The notes: generated by a model not told the origin, from the sequence alone. A stretch of 25,088 bases of DNA from Plakobranchus ocellatus (GCA_019648995.1 BLXT01000641.1:1599506-1624593); one strand, 5' to 3'; shown: positions 9,776 to 18,524, numbered from the stretch's first letter. Made by a program: numbers and translations.

Positions 9776-9851
9776 ACATTCCACTTAGTTGTTGCTTTTG
9801 GGACTAAAACTATACATTCCACTTAGTTGTTGCTTTTGGGATTAAAATTAT
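9776..9851 (+). repeat. 38-bp tandem duplication in intron 1
   Basis: Two copies at 9776-9813 and 9814-9851 begin ACATTCCACTTAG and differ at about two positions near their ends. A recent local duplication. Confidence 0.9.
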
Positions 9852-10042
9852 ACAATAGCAAGATTTGTTTCAAATTGATAATGACTCAGTCTAGATTTTT
9901 ATACGGGTTTAGATTTTCATATAAAATCTAGAATATTTCATTGTTAAATTGCCATTGCCATGAATGATATGGATGGCGTAGTTCCATATTCATGTTACAT
10001 TTAATATATATTACATCTTGGATGTTTTTATTTCATTTCAAG

Positions 10043-10153
10043 ACGGCATCGGAGGATAAGAAAAAAGCTTGGGCAAAAGTGGCAATGAGCGTTAGTGTCA
10101 TCGATCCCCGCACCCCCGACAGAACTGGGGATTAATGCTCTGTGAAATTCCGA
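10043..10153 (+). CDS. Myb-like gene, exon 2, with in-frame TAA
   Basis: Thirty-seven codons in phase 0-0, between acceptor TTTCAAG and donor GTGAGA. It encodes DKKKAWAKVAMSVSVID (helix 2, with the conserved Trp) and then DRTGD-stop-CSVKFR. Relatives read 'RT..Q...K+.DLK' here, so the TAA at 10133-10135 sits where Gln is usual. One C-to-T change from CAA would produce it. No in-phase splice alternative skips the stop. Confidence 0.85.
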
Positions 10154-10499
10154 GTGAGAATATTTTGCAAGATTTTTTTCTTATTTTTTGTGCTAGAGGG
10201 ATCTCTGTGAAATTTGTTGAATTGGACACAATTTTTTGTCATCCTCATATTGATCATCATTTGTGATATCTAGAAATTTAGGAAATTGAGGTACATTTTT
10301 AAAATGCGTGTGAAGCAATAACAGTTCCCTAAACCTGTGTCATCCATTGCCAAAATTTTTCCAAAATTGTTTCCTTATTTCCTGTGTTAGATACTAAAAT
10401 ATATACTAGAGTCATTTTTACATCAAGTATGTTTGCTGAACTAAAATTTTTAGGTTTTGTATTCGAAATGAGTTTACTTGTTACTTTACAACTTTTCAG

Positions 10500-10638
10500 G
10501 ATTTAAAATCTGAATGTAGATTGTTTAAAAGAAACCAGTCTGCTACGGGTGGCGGTCCCAAAACGCCTGAGCCTTTTTATTTTGATATCATTATGGACAT
10601 TTTAGGCCCGGACACGACCTATTGGGAGGGGATTAAAG
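10500..10638 (+). CDS. Myb-like gene, exon 3 (third helix and TGGGP linker)
   Basis: Begins DLKSECRLFKRNQSATGGGP, completing the KFR-DLK signature across the exon 2/3 junction. It continues to FDIIMDILGPDTTYWEGIK. The Thr-Gly-Gly-Gly-Pro linker followed by a hydrophobic 'DILG' segment and 'EGI' is characteristic of Harbinger Myb-like proteins. It has 139 nt and ends in phase 1 with donor GTGAGT. Confidence 0.88.
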
Positions 10639-10869
10639 GTGAGTGAAACATCCTCAAATTTTCTTAAACCAATTTAATTAAAGTGGTAATTCTTTAAAGT
10701 CAATTACTAGCAATGGAATTTTCCATAGAACTGAGAGCAATGCACTGTATTATGAGGATATAAATTTTCATGCAAATACATGTATTGTCCATTATTTGAC
10801 TATCAGATACCTGATAAATCTTTTGAAAAATTGAAAAAAAATGTTTTTGAACAAGTACTATATATGCCA

Positions 10870-10990
10870 AAGCTCATAGGTAATTTTCAAGGATTTGCAA
10901 CAGTCATAATTTAAATTTGAATGAGGCACATAATGCTACACGTACAGTATGCTTCACAATTGCACACACAATGGAACAACTAAACATAAA
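10870..10990 (+). repeat. interspersed repeat, copy A (intron 3)
   Basis: Matches 13724-13846 over about 120 bp at roughly 75-80% by eye. Shared blocks include TTTTCAAGGATTTGCAACAG, AAATTTGAA, GAGGCA, ATAATGC and TACAGTATGC. No protein and no clear terminal repeats; a SINE or MITE fragment is likely. Confidence 0.8.
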
Positions 10991-11273
10991 TTAACCAATT
11001 GAAGGAGAAGACTTAGAAACATTATTCAGTGGCAATTAAAAGAAAAAGAGAAGAAAAATGTGTAAGCTTTAAAATCATGTTGGACAGTTGTCTATTTTAG
11101 TTTGAATATGCTTGATTCAACAGTGCTTTACTGAATTGGTCGTATACAATCATTCAAAATATTCCCCTCTCGCCCCTAATGAAAATAAAATCTACAGAAA
11201 TCCCTACAGGGCTGTACAAACTGTCACTATTATAGTCATATCTGTCATTTCAATTCCTCTTCTCTTTGTGCAG

Positions 11274-11318
11274 AGAAAGCAGTCGAACCTCTACCCCCCA
11301 GTGGATGGGATGTTGCAG
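11274..11318 (+). CDS. Myb-like gene, exon 4 (45-nt mini-exon)
   Basis: Phase 1-1, encoding EKAVEPLPPSGWDVA. The acceptor is TTTGTGCAG with a pyrimidine tract and the donor is GTGAAC. It is a symmetric exon, so skipping it would keep the frame. Support comes from phase agreement with both neighbours rather than from homology. Confidence 0.65.
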
Positions 11319-11671
11319 GTGAACAATTTTACTTTAATTAAGTTTGATGTACTGTAGCAGTGTCTGCCTCTGGTGTATTCTTATTCTGAGAGAATTTCTA
11401 CTAAATTTTGGGATTGAAGGCCTGGGATAAATAACAGAACACACAAAAGAAGTTTATAGTTTAGAACAGAAAAATGAGAGGAGAGCTAGAAAATTGTTAG
11501 AGTTAGCAGGGTAATATTGTTTTCTTTGTGAATAATTTTACATTTTAAAATTGAGCAAAGAAGATGTCAATCCATAATTTCATATTGTGTTTTGGACCTA
11601 CTGTAAAAAACTGAAAGCCTGGACAAATTTGTAACATCCCAATGCAATTTCATAATTACTTTTTTTTACAG

Positions 11672-11743
11672 GCGTAAGTGGTGTGTCAGAATGCGAAATC
11701 GTCATTGAACTTCCTGCTGACACTTTACATTTACCCGTGGAAG
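11672..11743 (+). CDS. Myb-like gene, exon 5 (72-nt mini-exon)
   Basis: Phase 1-1, encoding GVSGVSECEIVIELP and then nine more residues ending HLPVE. The acceptor has a long T run before ACAG and the donor is GTAATA. The sequence is acidic and hydrophobic, with no domain I recognise. Confidence 0.75.
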
Positions 11744-12291
11744 GTAATACACAATGCCTTCTTTGCCACATAGTGCATAATAATTAATACTGAGATTAAT
11801 TGGGCTGTACACATCAACATGAGCCTATGGGTGGCAGGTGTATCAAACCTTTAAGTCCTACAAATGAAAAAATTGCATTACTATGTCTTTAGTTGCAATC
11901 CCTAATATATAAGCCTACTCCCAGTACTAATGTCAACTTTTCCATTCCCGTGCTTTGTGTGCAATTGTAAAACTATTTGACAGCCAAATTAAATCAAGTC
12001 CAAATTAGTAACAATTCAGTGTTTTGGGAGCATTCTTTGCAATTTTTTATTCAAAGCAAGAAATATAATCAAAAGTGGACTTTACTGCCCACAGACAACT
12101 TTAATGAAAAGAAAGAAAGAAAGAAATGGTCTGAAGGTTTATTAAAAATTGACAATCATTTGATTTTACTTACATTACAACCATAAAACTTGAAGTCATG
12201 AATATAGAACTTTTTTTTAATAACACACAAGTAACATATGGACATTTGGTATATCATTATACAAAAATCAATATTTTAAAAAATCGCTTTA

Positions 12292-12542
12292 TGCCTGAAC
12301 GTACGTCGGGGATAACAAAATCACCCCATACTTTACATAGTTAAAAAAAATGGAGGGTTTTGGAAATGACCTCAGGTCAGTTCAATATTGATTTTCCGTC
12401 AATCATTATTATGTAATCATATGTCAAATTGAATTTTTTAGGAATAATTCAAAACTGCAAGAAAAATTCCCATTTCAAGTATTTTTAACAAATTAAAAAC
12501 AAGCCTTGCGGAAACCAACTTACCCCACACGTACGGACAGGG
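12292..12542. mobile_element. 251-bp MITE-like element with CGTACG-containing inverted ends (intron 5)
   Basis: The left end (12292-12315) and the reverse complement of the right end match at 17 of about 24 bases, including CCTG, CGTACGT, GGG and TAA in register. The flanks are TTTA (12288-12291) and TTAA (12543-12546). The right end read inward is TTAA-CCCTG, as in piggyBac-type elements, which insert at TTAA and begin CCC. A Tc1/mariner-type TA duplication also fits. There is no coding capacity, so it would be non-autonomous. Confidence 0.65.
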
Positions 12543-12787
12543 TTAAATAAAAGCTTTTGGAAGCAGCAAACTATGATGTGATTATATCTACCTGTGCAAC
12601 CAACTCCTTGCCTTTTTTTTAAAGTACATTTATAATAATATGAAACAGTATATCAAAACAATAGGACTATTACATTCATAGAAATAACTTTTGTACATAC
12701 ACCAAAGCATCTCAGCAATGACATTATTTCATATTTTTTTGTTTCTATTTTCCTCTTTTTTATATGGTTCACCGTTTTCACCAACAG

Positions 12788-12835
12788 ATTTTCTGGACAT
12801 GGCAGTGGCAGAAGCCACTATACAGAATTGTCATG
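12788..12835 (+). CDS. Myb-like gene, exon 6 (48-nt mini-exon)
   Basis: Phase 1-1, encoding DFLDMAVAEATIQNCH. The acceptor is CACCAACAG, with TTTTC-rich sequence a little upstream, and the donor is GTTAGT. Confidence 0.7.
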
Positions 12836-13225
12836 GTTAGTACTCAGGAATAGTTTTGCTCTAATTCGGTAATTGTTCAAATTAACCAAATCATTCTAAA
12901 CACATTATGATGGCAAGATCACTAGAAGAACAATCACCCATCAACAATTTCAAGAATTTAGCTCATTCACCAGGATTTAAAGTGTCACATACCTTTTTTT
13001 TAAAATGGATCTGCTCATGGCTGCCAATGCTGGGAGCCAGAAAATCCTAGCTCAGGTTCTAAACGCCCCAGATAATCAAAAAAAAAGTTTGCCCAAACCC
13101 CAGACACTCTTTTAGTGTATGCTTATAATGAAAACTTTAAACCCCTCTATCCAAAATGCAAAAAGTACTTATGGAGACTTTTTAAAGTCTTAATGCCATG
13201 CCAAGAAAACCCAGAATCTTATGCC

Positions 13226-13249
13226 AAAAAAAAAAAAAAAAAAAAAAAA
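13226..13249 (+). repeat. A24 run in intron 6
   Basis: Twenty-four consecutive A, preceded by about 200 bp of Cys-poor, A-rich sequence and followed by CCCCAGATAACC, which echoes CCCCAGATAATC at 13066-13077. It could be the tail of a small retroposed element whose body I cannot identify. Confidence 0.6.
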
Positions 13250-13616
13250 CTAGAACCCCAGATAACCCTGAAAAACCCAAGATCTGGGGGAAAACCCCAA
13301 CCTTGGCAGAGCTGATACCACTAATATCCAACTCAACAAGAATTATACATTACTGACACTTGATAGGCCTATTCAACACACTTTTTCTATTTTGTAATTA
13401 AAGATTCCTTTTTTGAAAAGGCATTTGAAACAAAAAAAAAAGACAAATTTTGGGGCTACCTTTTTAGCAGTTGCTCATGAGTCATAACCAAATAAGATCA
13501 TCAATGCATGAATAATAAGTGTTGCAAATTTTTTTCTGAAAACACAAAGTAATTCTATGCATATAGAAAATAAGATAATTGTGAAAGGCAATGATTATTC
13601 TTCATTTTGATTTCAG

Positions 13617-13673
13617 ATCAATCAGGACCTTCACAGGCTATAAGCCTGCCTCAAGCAGCAGAGCCAGAAACAG
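13617..13673 (+). CDS. Myb-like gene, exon 7 (57-nt mini-exon)
   Basis: Phase 1-1, encoding DQSGPSQAISLPQAAEPET. The acceptor is TTTGATTTCAG and the donor GTGAGA. The segment is low-complexity, Pro/Ala/Gln-rich, and probably a disordered linker. Confidence 0.75.
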
Positions 13674-13723
13674 GTGAGAAGAACTGAATTGAATTCTCAA
13701 CAAGTAGGTCAACTACAGAAAAT

Positions 13724-13846
13724 AAGCTCATGAGGTACTTTTCAAGGATTTGCAACAGCTACAAACCAAATTTGAACGAGGCAAATAATGCATAAGTTAC
13801 AGTATGCCTTGCAATTAAGCACTCAAAGGAACGAAAAGATTAAATG
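13724..13846 (+). repeat. interspersed repeat, copy B (intron 7)
   Basis: Partner of 10870-10990 in the same orientation. Both copies start near AAGCTCAT and fade out after a GGAAC block. Two copies in one gene suggest either a common dispersed family or an old intragenic duplication. Confidence 0.8.
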
Positions 13847-14615
13847 AAAACAAAAAAATCTAAAAATGATTGCAAATTCTGTTGAGTGAACAAGAATGGA
13901 GAAAAAAACCTTCCATAACGGTTCTTTTTATATAACTTAAAAGATACCCATCATTTTTCCTGTACATTTTTTGGTAATATATATACACATATGTATTTGC
14001 AATTCACCTTTGTTATGTGTTTGCATACTATCAAATAACATCATGAATGAATTGCCTTTATCACCTAGACATGTATTCTTCTCTTTGTGATACCAGGAGG
14101 AAAAAAACAAAGATGCAAGGCACGGCTGAGAGTAAAAACATTGTTGCATCTTTTATAAGTTAAACTGAATGTTAATAAATCTATTGGAATTGATGCATTC
14201 CAGTAGCGTTTCAATAAACTGTTGATATATATTAGAAAGACATTTTGCTGCTAATTCACAACGGCCATAGCACATTATATTGTGAAAGAAATAAGATTAA
14301 TTTGACCATGCGAAGTTACAAAAAGCTTACAATACATAAGGACTTTTGACATGTGTAATGCATAAGGTCATTTCTTTGTTTCTTTACAATTTTTTTTCTT
14401 ATTATTGTATAGTAATATGATACCTCTGGCCTGCCTGAGACAAATTGTCGGTGAGCCTGTCTCAAAAGGTGTTGTCTAAATTGAGACATTACATATAGTC
14501 CCAAATGTTAAAAACATATCTTCATCTAAATCCTTTATTAAACAGTTCCCATATTACTCAGCCTTCATAAAATGTAATTATGCCAGTTCTTATAAAAAAA
14601 ATCTATTTTCTATAG

Positions 14616-14638
14616 AAAGAATAGTAGCAGTAGTAGAA
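14616..14638 (+). CDS. Myb-like gene, optional exon 8 (23 nt)
   Basis: Acceptor TTCTATAG; phase 1 entry gives E-RIVAVVE. Ending at the weak donor GAA|GTAACA leaves phase 0, which joins exon 9 in the frame that stays open to the stop. If it is not cut there, the frame runs to a TGA near 14691 through sequence with a tRNA-SINE-like box (GTTCAAGCCC). Its existence is uncertain. Confidence 0.35.
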
Positions 14639-15202
14639 GTAACAGTTCCTTCTGTCGCAAGTTCAAGCCCTGCCACTGGCGCCCTGGCCTGACAACTACA
14701 ATGACATGAAAATGAAGGAAACAACCTTTTTCTGACTAGAGTAAAGTGTCATTCATTACATGGACAAAATGGAAGCTCCAAAACAACCGTAAATAGACAG
14801 GGCAGTCTACAAAACTGATTTTATTGATTAGAAATACATACCAGTCCTTATCAAAAATATCTGTTTCAGTGAAAAAAAAATTGTCAAAATTAAAGTCAGG
14901 ACTTTGTCAGTGTATTGATTGACACACATTGGGCACCATCTTTTTAAGTTTTATAATGGAAAATCCATAAGCATAATTGATTGTGATGGTTTTGTCTTTC
15001 ATTTTGTTGCTTTGAATACTTTTGTGTAGTTTTCCAATAGAACGAAGGAGACTTCTCTTCAAATTTGACAAATTAAAGCAATCATAGGCAGAGTTTTGGC
15101 CATAGATTCAAGCCAAAAAAGATAAAGTTACTTTGATAATAGAACAATGTTACTGTGAATTGCTTACTAGTTTTGTTTTTTTTTTCAATATTTTTTATAC
15201 AG

Positions 15203-15352
15203 ATAACCGCAAAAGAACAACGGAAGATGAGCAGTGGAGAACATATGTACAAAAAAAAAAAAGAAATCAGATTAACAGACATTCAAATTGAATATTATTC
15301 ATTGGCGCTCAAACGCCTGAAAAGGGCCGAAGAAGAAGAAGAAAAAAAATAA
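15203..15352 (+). CDS. Myb-like gene, last exon (C-terminal charged helix)
   Basis: The C-terminus LTDIQIEYYSLALKRLKR followed by a Glu/Lys tail resembles the terminal helix of Harbinger Myb-like and MSANTD proteins. Entered in phase 0 (via optional exon 8) it is open to the stop at 15350-15352. Entered in phase 1 (direct from exon 7) it gives a nuclear-signal-like NRKRTTEDEQ, but it must shift frame in the 12-A run at 15251-15262 to reach the same helix. Confidence 0.75.
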   Translation: MTAKEQRKMSSGEHMYKKKKEIRLTDIQIEYYSLALKRLKRAEEEEEKK

Positions 15353-15353
15353 A
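15348..15353 (+). terminator. AATAAA polyadenylation signal overlapping the stop codon
   Basis: The canonical hexamer AATAAA contains the TAA stop (15350-15352) of the Myb-like gene. A TTCTTCTTTTTTTC stretch follows at once. Cleavage about 15-25 nt later would leave a very short 3' untranslated region. Use of this signal is inferred. Confidence 0.5.
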
Positions 15354-15861
15354 GAGTATTTCTTCTTTTTTTCAACTATGTATCATTAGCTTCTAATTCT
15401 TTTTTACTCCTGACTATTTTGAGCTGTCTCAAAGTTTCATAGCAAAATGAGACACACACTTAGATAAATTTTTTTGTTATTCCTTTTGACGCTGTAGCTC
15501 CTTGTTTTTCCCCTGCATAAAGTTTTGTAATAAGTGTATGAAACAAGACTTTGACAATACTGGTGATCTGTTGCATATTTAAGAATTATGAATAAGCTCA
15601 GAGATCCAAAGAAAAGGTTCCTGTCTCATTCTGCTTTGTTACTTCGCGTTTAGTTGTGCTGCCAACCTGAAAATTTAGCTTCGGTAGTTTTAAGCCTTTA
15701 TTTCAGTAATTTACACATTGAAGTGGTAAAATATTTTAGGTACACTAACGGAAATGAATGGAGGTTGCATTCAAAAATTTTACACTCATCGCAATAGCCT
15801 CAAAATGTTTTAAGATAATTTCAGACATTGTATTGAAAAGCAAAAAAAAATAATATTGACA
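15354..15861. other. convergent intergenic gap
   Basis: The space between the 3' ends of the Myb-like gene and the transposase relic. AT-rich, with no open frame or repeat recognised. Confidence 0.5.
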
Positions 15862-15899
15862 ACCTCAGACTTTAAGAGAGTGCTTGCAAGGCATATAAT

Positions 15900-16197
15900 T
15901 TAATTCACATTAAAAAAAAATTCAGTAAGGCGATTTCTAACCACCTGACCTGCCACCATGCAAGCTCTGTCGTTTCCCGTGACTGCTAGTGGAGGGGGAT
16001 GCTCTTGCTGTTCAGCATCATTATCAAATGGTAAAATTTCCTGCTGAGCCGCCCTTTCCATTGCAAAATTGTGCAGGATAGCACAGCAATACATCTGCCT
16101 GCTGCATCTCAAGGGACTGAGCCGGAGCTCTGTGTGGAGACGGTGCCAACGCCGCTTCAAAACCTCTATGCACCTTTCAGCTGTAACCCTGGTAGAT
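15900..16197 (-). pseudogene. transposase last exon with catalytic Glu, frame intact
   Basis: Acceptor TGTTTTTCAG at 16200-16198. The frame runs STRVTAERCIEVLKRRW, RLSPLRCSRQMYCCAILHNF, then a Glu/Pro-rich stretch and VRNRLTEFFFNVN to a natural stop at 15900. 'TR..AER..EVLKRRW' is the family's 'TR..VER.FG.LK.RF' block. It is uninterrupted, unlike the two upstream exons. Confidence 0.88.
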
Positions 16198-16405
16198 CTG
16201 AAAAACATATAAGAACAGACATTTTAGAGCATGATAAGATTATGGTCTTTTCTTCTGCCAATCTTAATAAATAGGCAGTGACACTGACAGGTTAAATATA
16301 TTAGAAGCTGATTAAACCAATAAAAGAAGTTCAGCCAGGCCTTACAGGAAGACCAGTGGAAAACATTCTTGGTATCGTTCCAAATTGCAAAGTTATTTGC
16401 CTTAT

Positions 16406-16638
16406 TTGTGTGAAACATTGAATCTCTCTTGCTGGCGATTAATGGGATAGGCATAGGGGGTCATCAGCCATTCTCGAATGGCGTAGGCACTGTCTCCAAG
16501 GATGAGTCCTTACACAGCCCTAAGCTCACCCTCCATGGCTCGCCAAAATGCTGATTTTCGCAAAATCCTGGCATCATGGAATGAGCCAGGAGAAGTTGCC
16601 ACGCAGTCCAAAATACGCAGCCTAGCGTAGCAAACAAT
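16406..16638 (-). pseudogene. transposase exon with second catalytic Asp, one TAA
   Basis: A clean 233-nt frame, phase 0 to phase 2: IVCYARLRILDCVATSPG, SFHDARILRKSAFWRAMEGE, LRAV-stop-GLILGDSAYAIREW, LMTPYAYPINRQQERFNVSHK. The stop is at 16512-16510. Relatives have Cys-Asp where this copy reads Cys-Tyr. The boundaries are set by homology and phase, because the acceptor reads TTTTACAC (expected ..CAG) and the donor AATAAGG (expected GTAAGG). Confidence 0.85.
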
Positions 16639-17430
16639 GTGTAAAATTTAAGTGAAATATTTCCTACATTCATACTATAAATGACAATAAATAGTATGTG
16701 AGAGGCGATCTGAGAAAACCTGGCAATAGTAACTGACAAGTTGCTACATAGTCTAATGTTCTGCGACCAGTCCTAATTAATCTGATCTCACACAATAAAC
16801 AGTGATGCAAGAACAAATTTATCTTCAGTTCCAAGCCCCATGTCTTGATACAGAACTACACCATAGTACATGTAAATATCCCTTCAGTTGTTGGCATTGA
16901 CAGGCTTATCTAATGCATTTTAGTGTGGTGGAGTAAAAATTATGGGTTCTGCCAAAGTTGCTATTCATAAACAATTTTCAATTGGAAGAATGAGGAATCT
17001 AAGCACGGCCACTGACATAATACTTGCCTGTCGTTCATAAAGTTCTCTGCATTTACAGAAATATTTTTATGCGATATGAACAATTTTTAGAACACATGGT
17101 TTATAGATTTTGAAATCTTAGGCATCATGAACAAGTGCTGTTGTAGCTTAGACTTTAATTTACTTTAAAAATGTGAAAAGAATTATGACATTATGCTGGG
17201 TAAAATATTGCGATTTTTAAAATTTGTATATAACCAGTAATTCAATGCATCTCAAATCCAGCCGTATTACATAATTAAAATTTCAAGTTTTCCATTATCA
17301 TAAAGTAAAGTACTTCCTTCCGAGTTGAAATTATCTTTTTCTTCTTACAGAACATGTAAAAATGGCATACCCTTGCATTAAGAAGGCGCTATAGATGAAA
17401 TTAAATAGTAGGTAATTAAAAGCTTCATAC

Positions 17431-17663
17431 CTGAACATTGTTTGAATGGACATTTTTTCTGTTCACGTACACGTCTTCATCGTTTCCTGGTGGAGCGACT
17501 ATCTTGATATGCGTACTATCAATGCAGCCACATTTGGAAATCCTGCCATCTCCTGAAACTGCATTTTACTGCGATTGATATCCTGCATTGCAGGATGGCG
17601 AATGAATTGAGCAAATTAATCTTCGTAGCAGGGCATTCATTGACCTCTTCACAATGAGACTCA
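17431..17663 (-). pseudogene. transposase exon with first catalytic Asp, frame-disrupted
   Basis: Acceptor CTCTTTTCAG and donor CAG|GTATGA bound 233 nt. The entry frame gives SLIVKRSMNALLRR. The middle, FIRHPAMQDINRSKM and QEMAGFPNV, reads in a second frame. The end, GCIDSTHIKIVAPPGN to NNVQ, returns to the first frame. The usual spacing 'GFPNV.GCID' is short by about four bases, which marks one break near 17527-17532; the other lies near 17605-17620. Confidence 0.85.
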
Positions 17664-18524
17664 CTGAAAAGAGTAATGGTTACAAATTTCAGGATTTCTG
17701 TTGGTCAGTTGAGTAATTCTACTCTTTCAGATATTGGCTCAAATTAATTTTAAAGACAGTCTTTTATCTTAAGGCCATAGTGAAAACTTTTTTTTTTTGA
17801 GCAAATGATTTGTACACCGCCAAATTTTTCTGGACTACTTTTTTTTCCTTTCTTTCATAGACATCAAGACAACTATCATACCTAAATTCTCATTTGTCTT
17901 TAAAAAAATTTTATTAGGCCCTATGCAAATTGCAGATCTTCCTAGCATGGTTATAATTTTACATCATCTTCACATTCAACTAAAATTTATTACTGGGTAT
18001 CTTTAAGAAATGTCAGGCATCTTATGGCTTTAGTTTTCATCCAAGGCTCAGCATAAGTTTAAGAAGAGTTCTTTTTAATAAAGCCTCTGTTTTTTTCACT
18101 TAGTAATATGTATAAAAACAGTCTTTTTAAAAGATAATATAGAGGGTAATGCCTAAATTCATTCAACATGAAAATTCCACAAATGACATAATTTTTGCCT
18201 AAATATAGTTTTTTTTTACTTCCAGGGTAAGTTTAGTCTTACTACCTTACAAAAATTATGTCAATACATGAACTAAATCTGTATCATCAAGTGAGGTATT
18301 AGCCCAATTGATATTGATACAGTCGTTCATCTGCGACTACGAGTAAGACAATTGGCAATCGACAGTAGATCTTGATTTATTTTGCTGCCAACTTCACGTT
18401 CTTCATTCTGTCATTAACACAACTACTTTATTGATTTTACTAATACAAACTTCACTGAAGAAGACCAAAATGAACTGAGCAAAACCAAAACAACACAGAA
18501 AACAGTTAGCCTTTTTATGCATGC

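Larger units (their letters stand above)
8840..15352 (+). pseudogene. Harbinger-type Myb/SANT-like DNA-binding protein gene (interrupted)
   Basis: The protein would bind transposon or chromosomal DNA through an N-terminal Myb/SANT-like (trihelix) domain and, in PIF/Harbinger elements, bring the transposase to the nucleus and DNA. Relatives include NAIF1 and MSANTD4. Exons are 8840-8944, 10043-10153, 10500-10638, 11274-11318, 11672-11743, 12788-12835, 13617-13673, optionally 14616-14638, and 15203-15352. Introns through exon 7 are GT-AG and in matching phase. The Myb domain spans exons 1-3; a Thr-Gly-Gly-Gly-Pro linker and a 'DILG' segment follow; the C-terminus is a charged helix. Total length is near 245 residues. 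The ATG at 8840 has a good context (AACAATGG). Exon 2 contains one TAA, so this copy may be dead, polymorphic or misread. The convergent transposase relic supports a transposon origin. A domesticated host gene is the alternative. Confidence 0.8.
15900..17663 (-). pseudogene. PIF/Harbinger DDE transposase relic (HARBI1-like, DDE_Tnp_4)
   Basis: The intact enzyme would cut at the element ends with three acidic metal-binding residues. Here they survive: Asp in GCIDSTH (codon 17520-17518), Asp in GDSAY (16494-16492) and Glu in TAERC (16178-16176). Three exons are traced (17663-17431, 16638-16406, 16197-15900). Other family signatures are NRKNVHSNNVQ, SPGSFHDARIL, WLMTPY, CCAILHNFAM and a terminal GQVVRNRLTEFF. 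Damage includes two cancelling frame breaks in the first exon, a TAA at 16512-16510, an acceptor reading AC instead of AG before 16638, and a donor reading AT instead of GT after 16406. N-terminal exons are not firmly placed. It converges on the Myb-like gene, its expected partner. Confidence 0.9.

Noticed and set aside
14640..14695. A tRNA-derived SINE suggested by GTTCAAGCCC and GCCACTGGCGCC.
   Set aside because: No A box at the right distance and no second copy in the window. Kept only as a caution for exon 8.
10133..16512. Both the Myb gene and the transposase are cut by TAA where Gln could be expected, suggesting a variant genetic code (TAA = Gln).
   Set aside because: The LINE relics in the same window carry TGA and TAG as well as TAA at conserved non-Gln positions (for example TAG for Trp at 5767-5769), and TAA also serves as the normal end of the Myb frame. 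Ordinary decay explains all of it.
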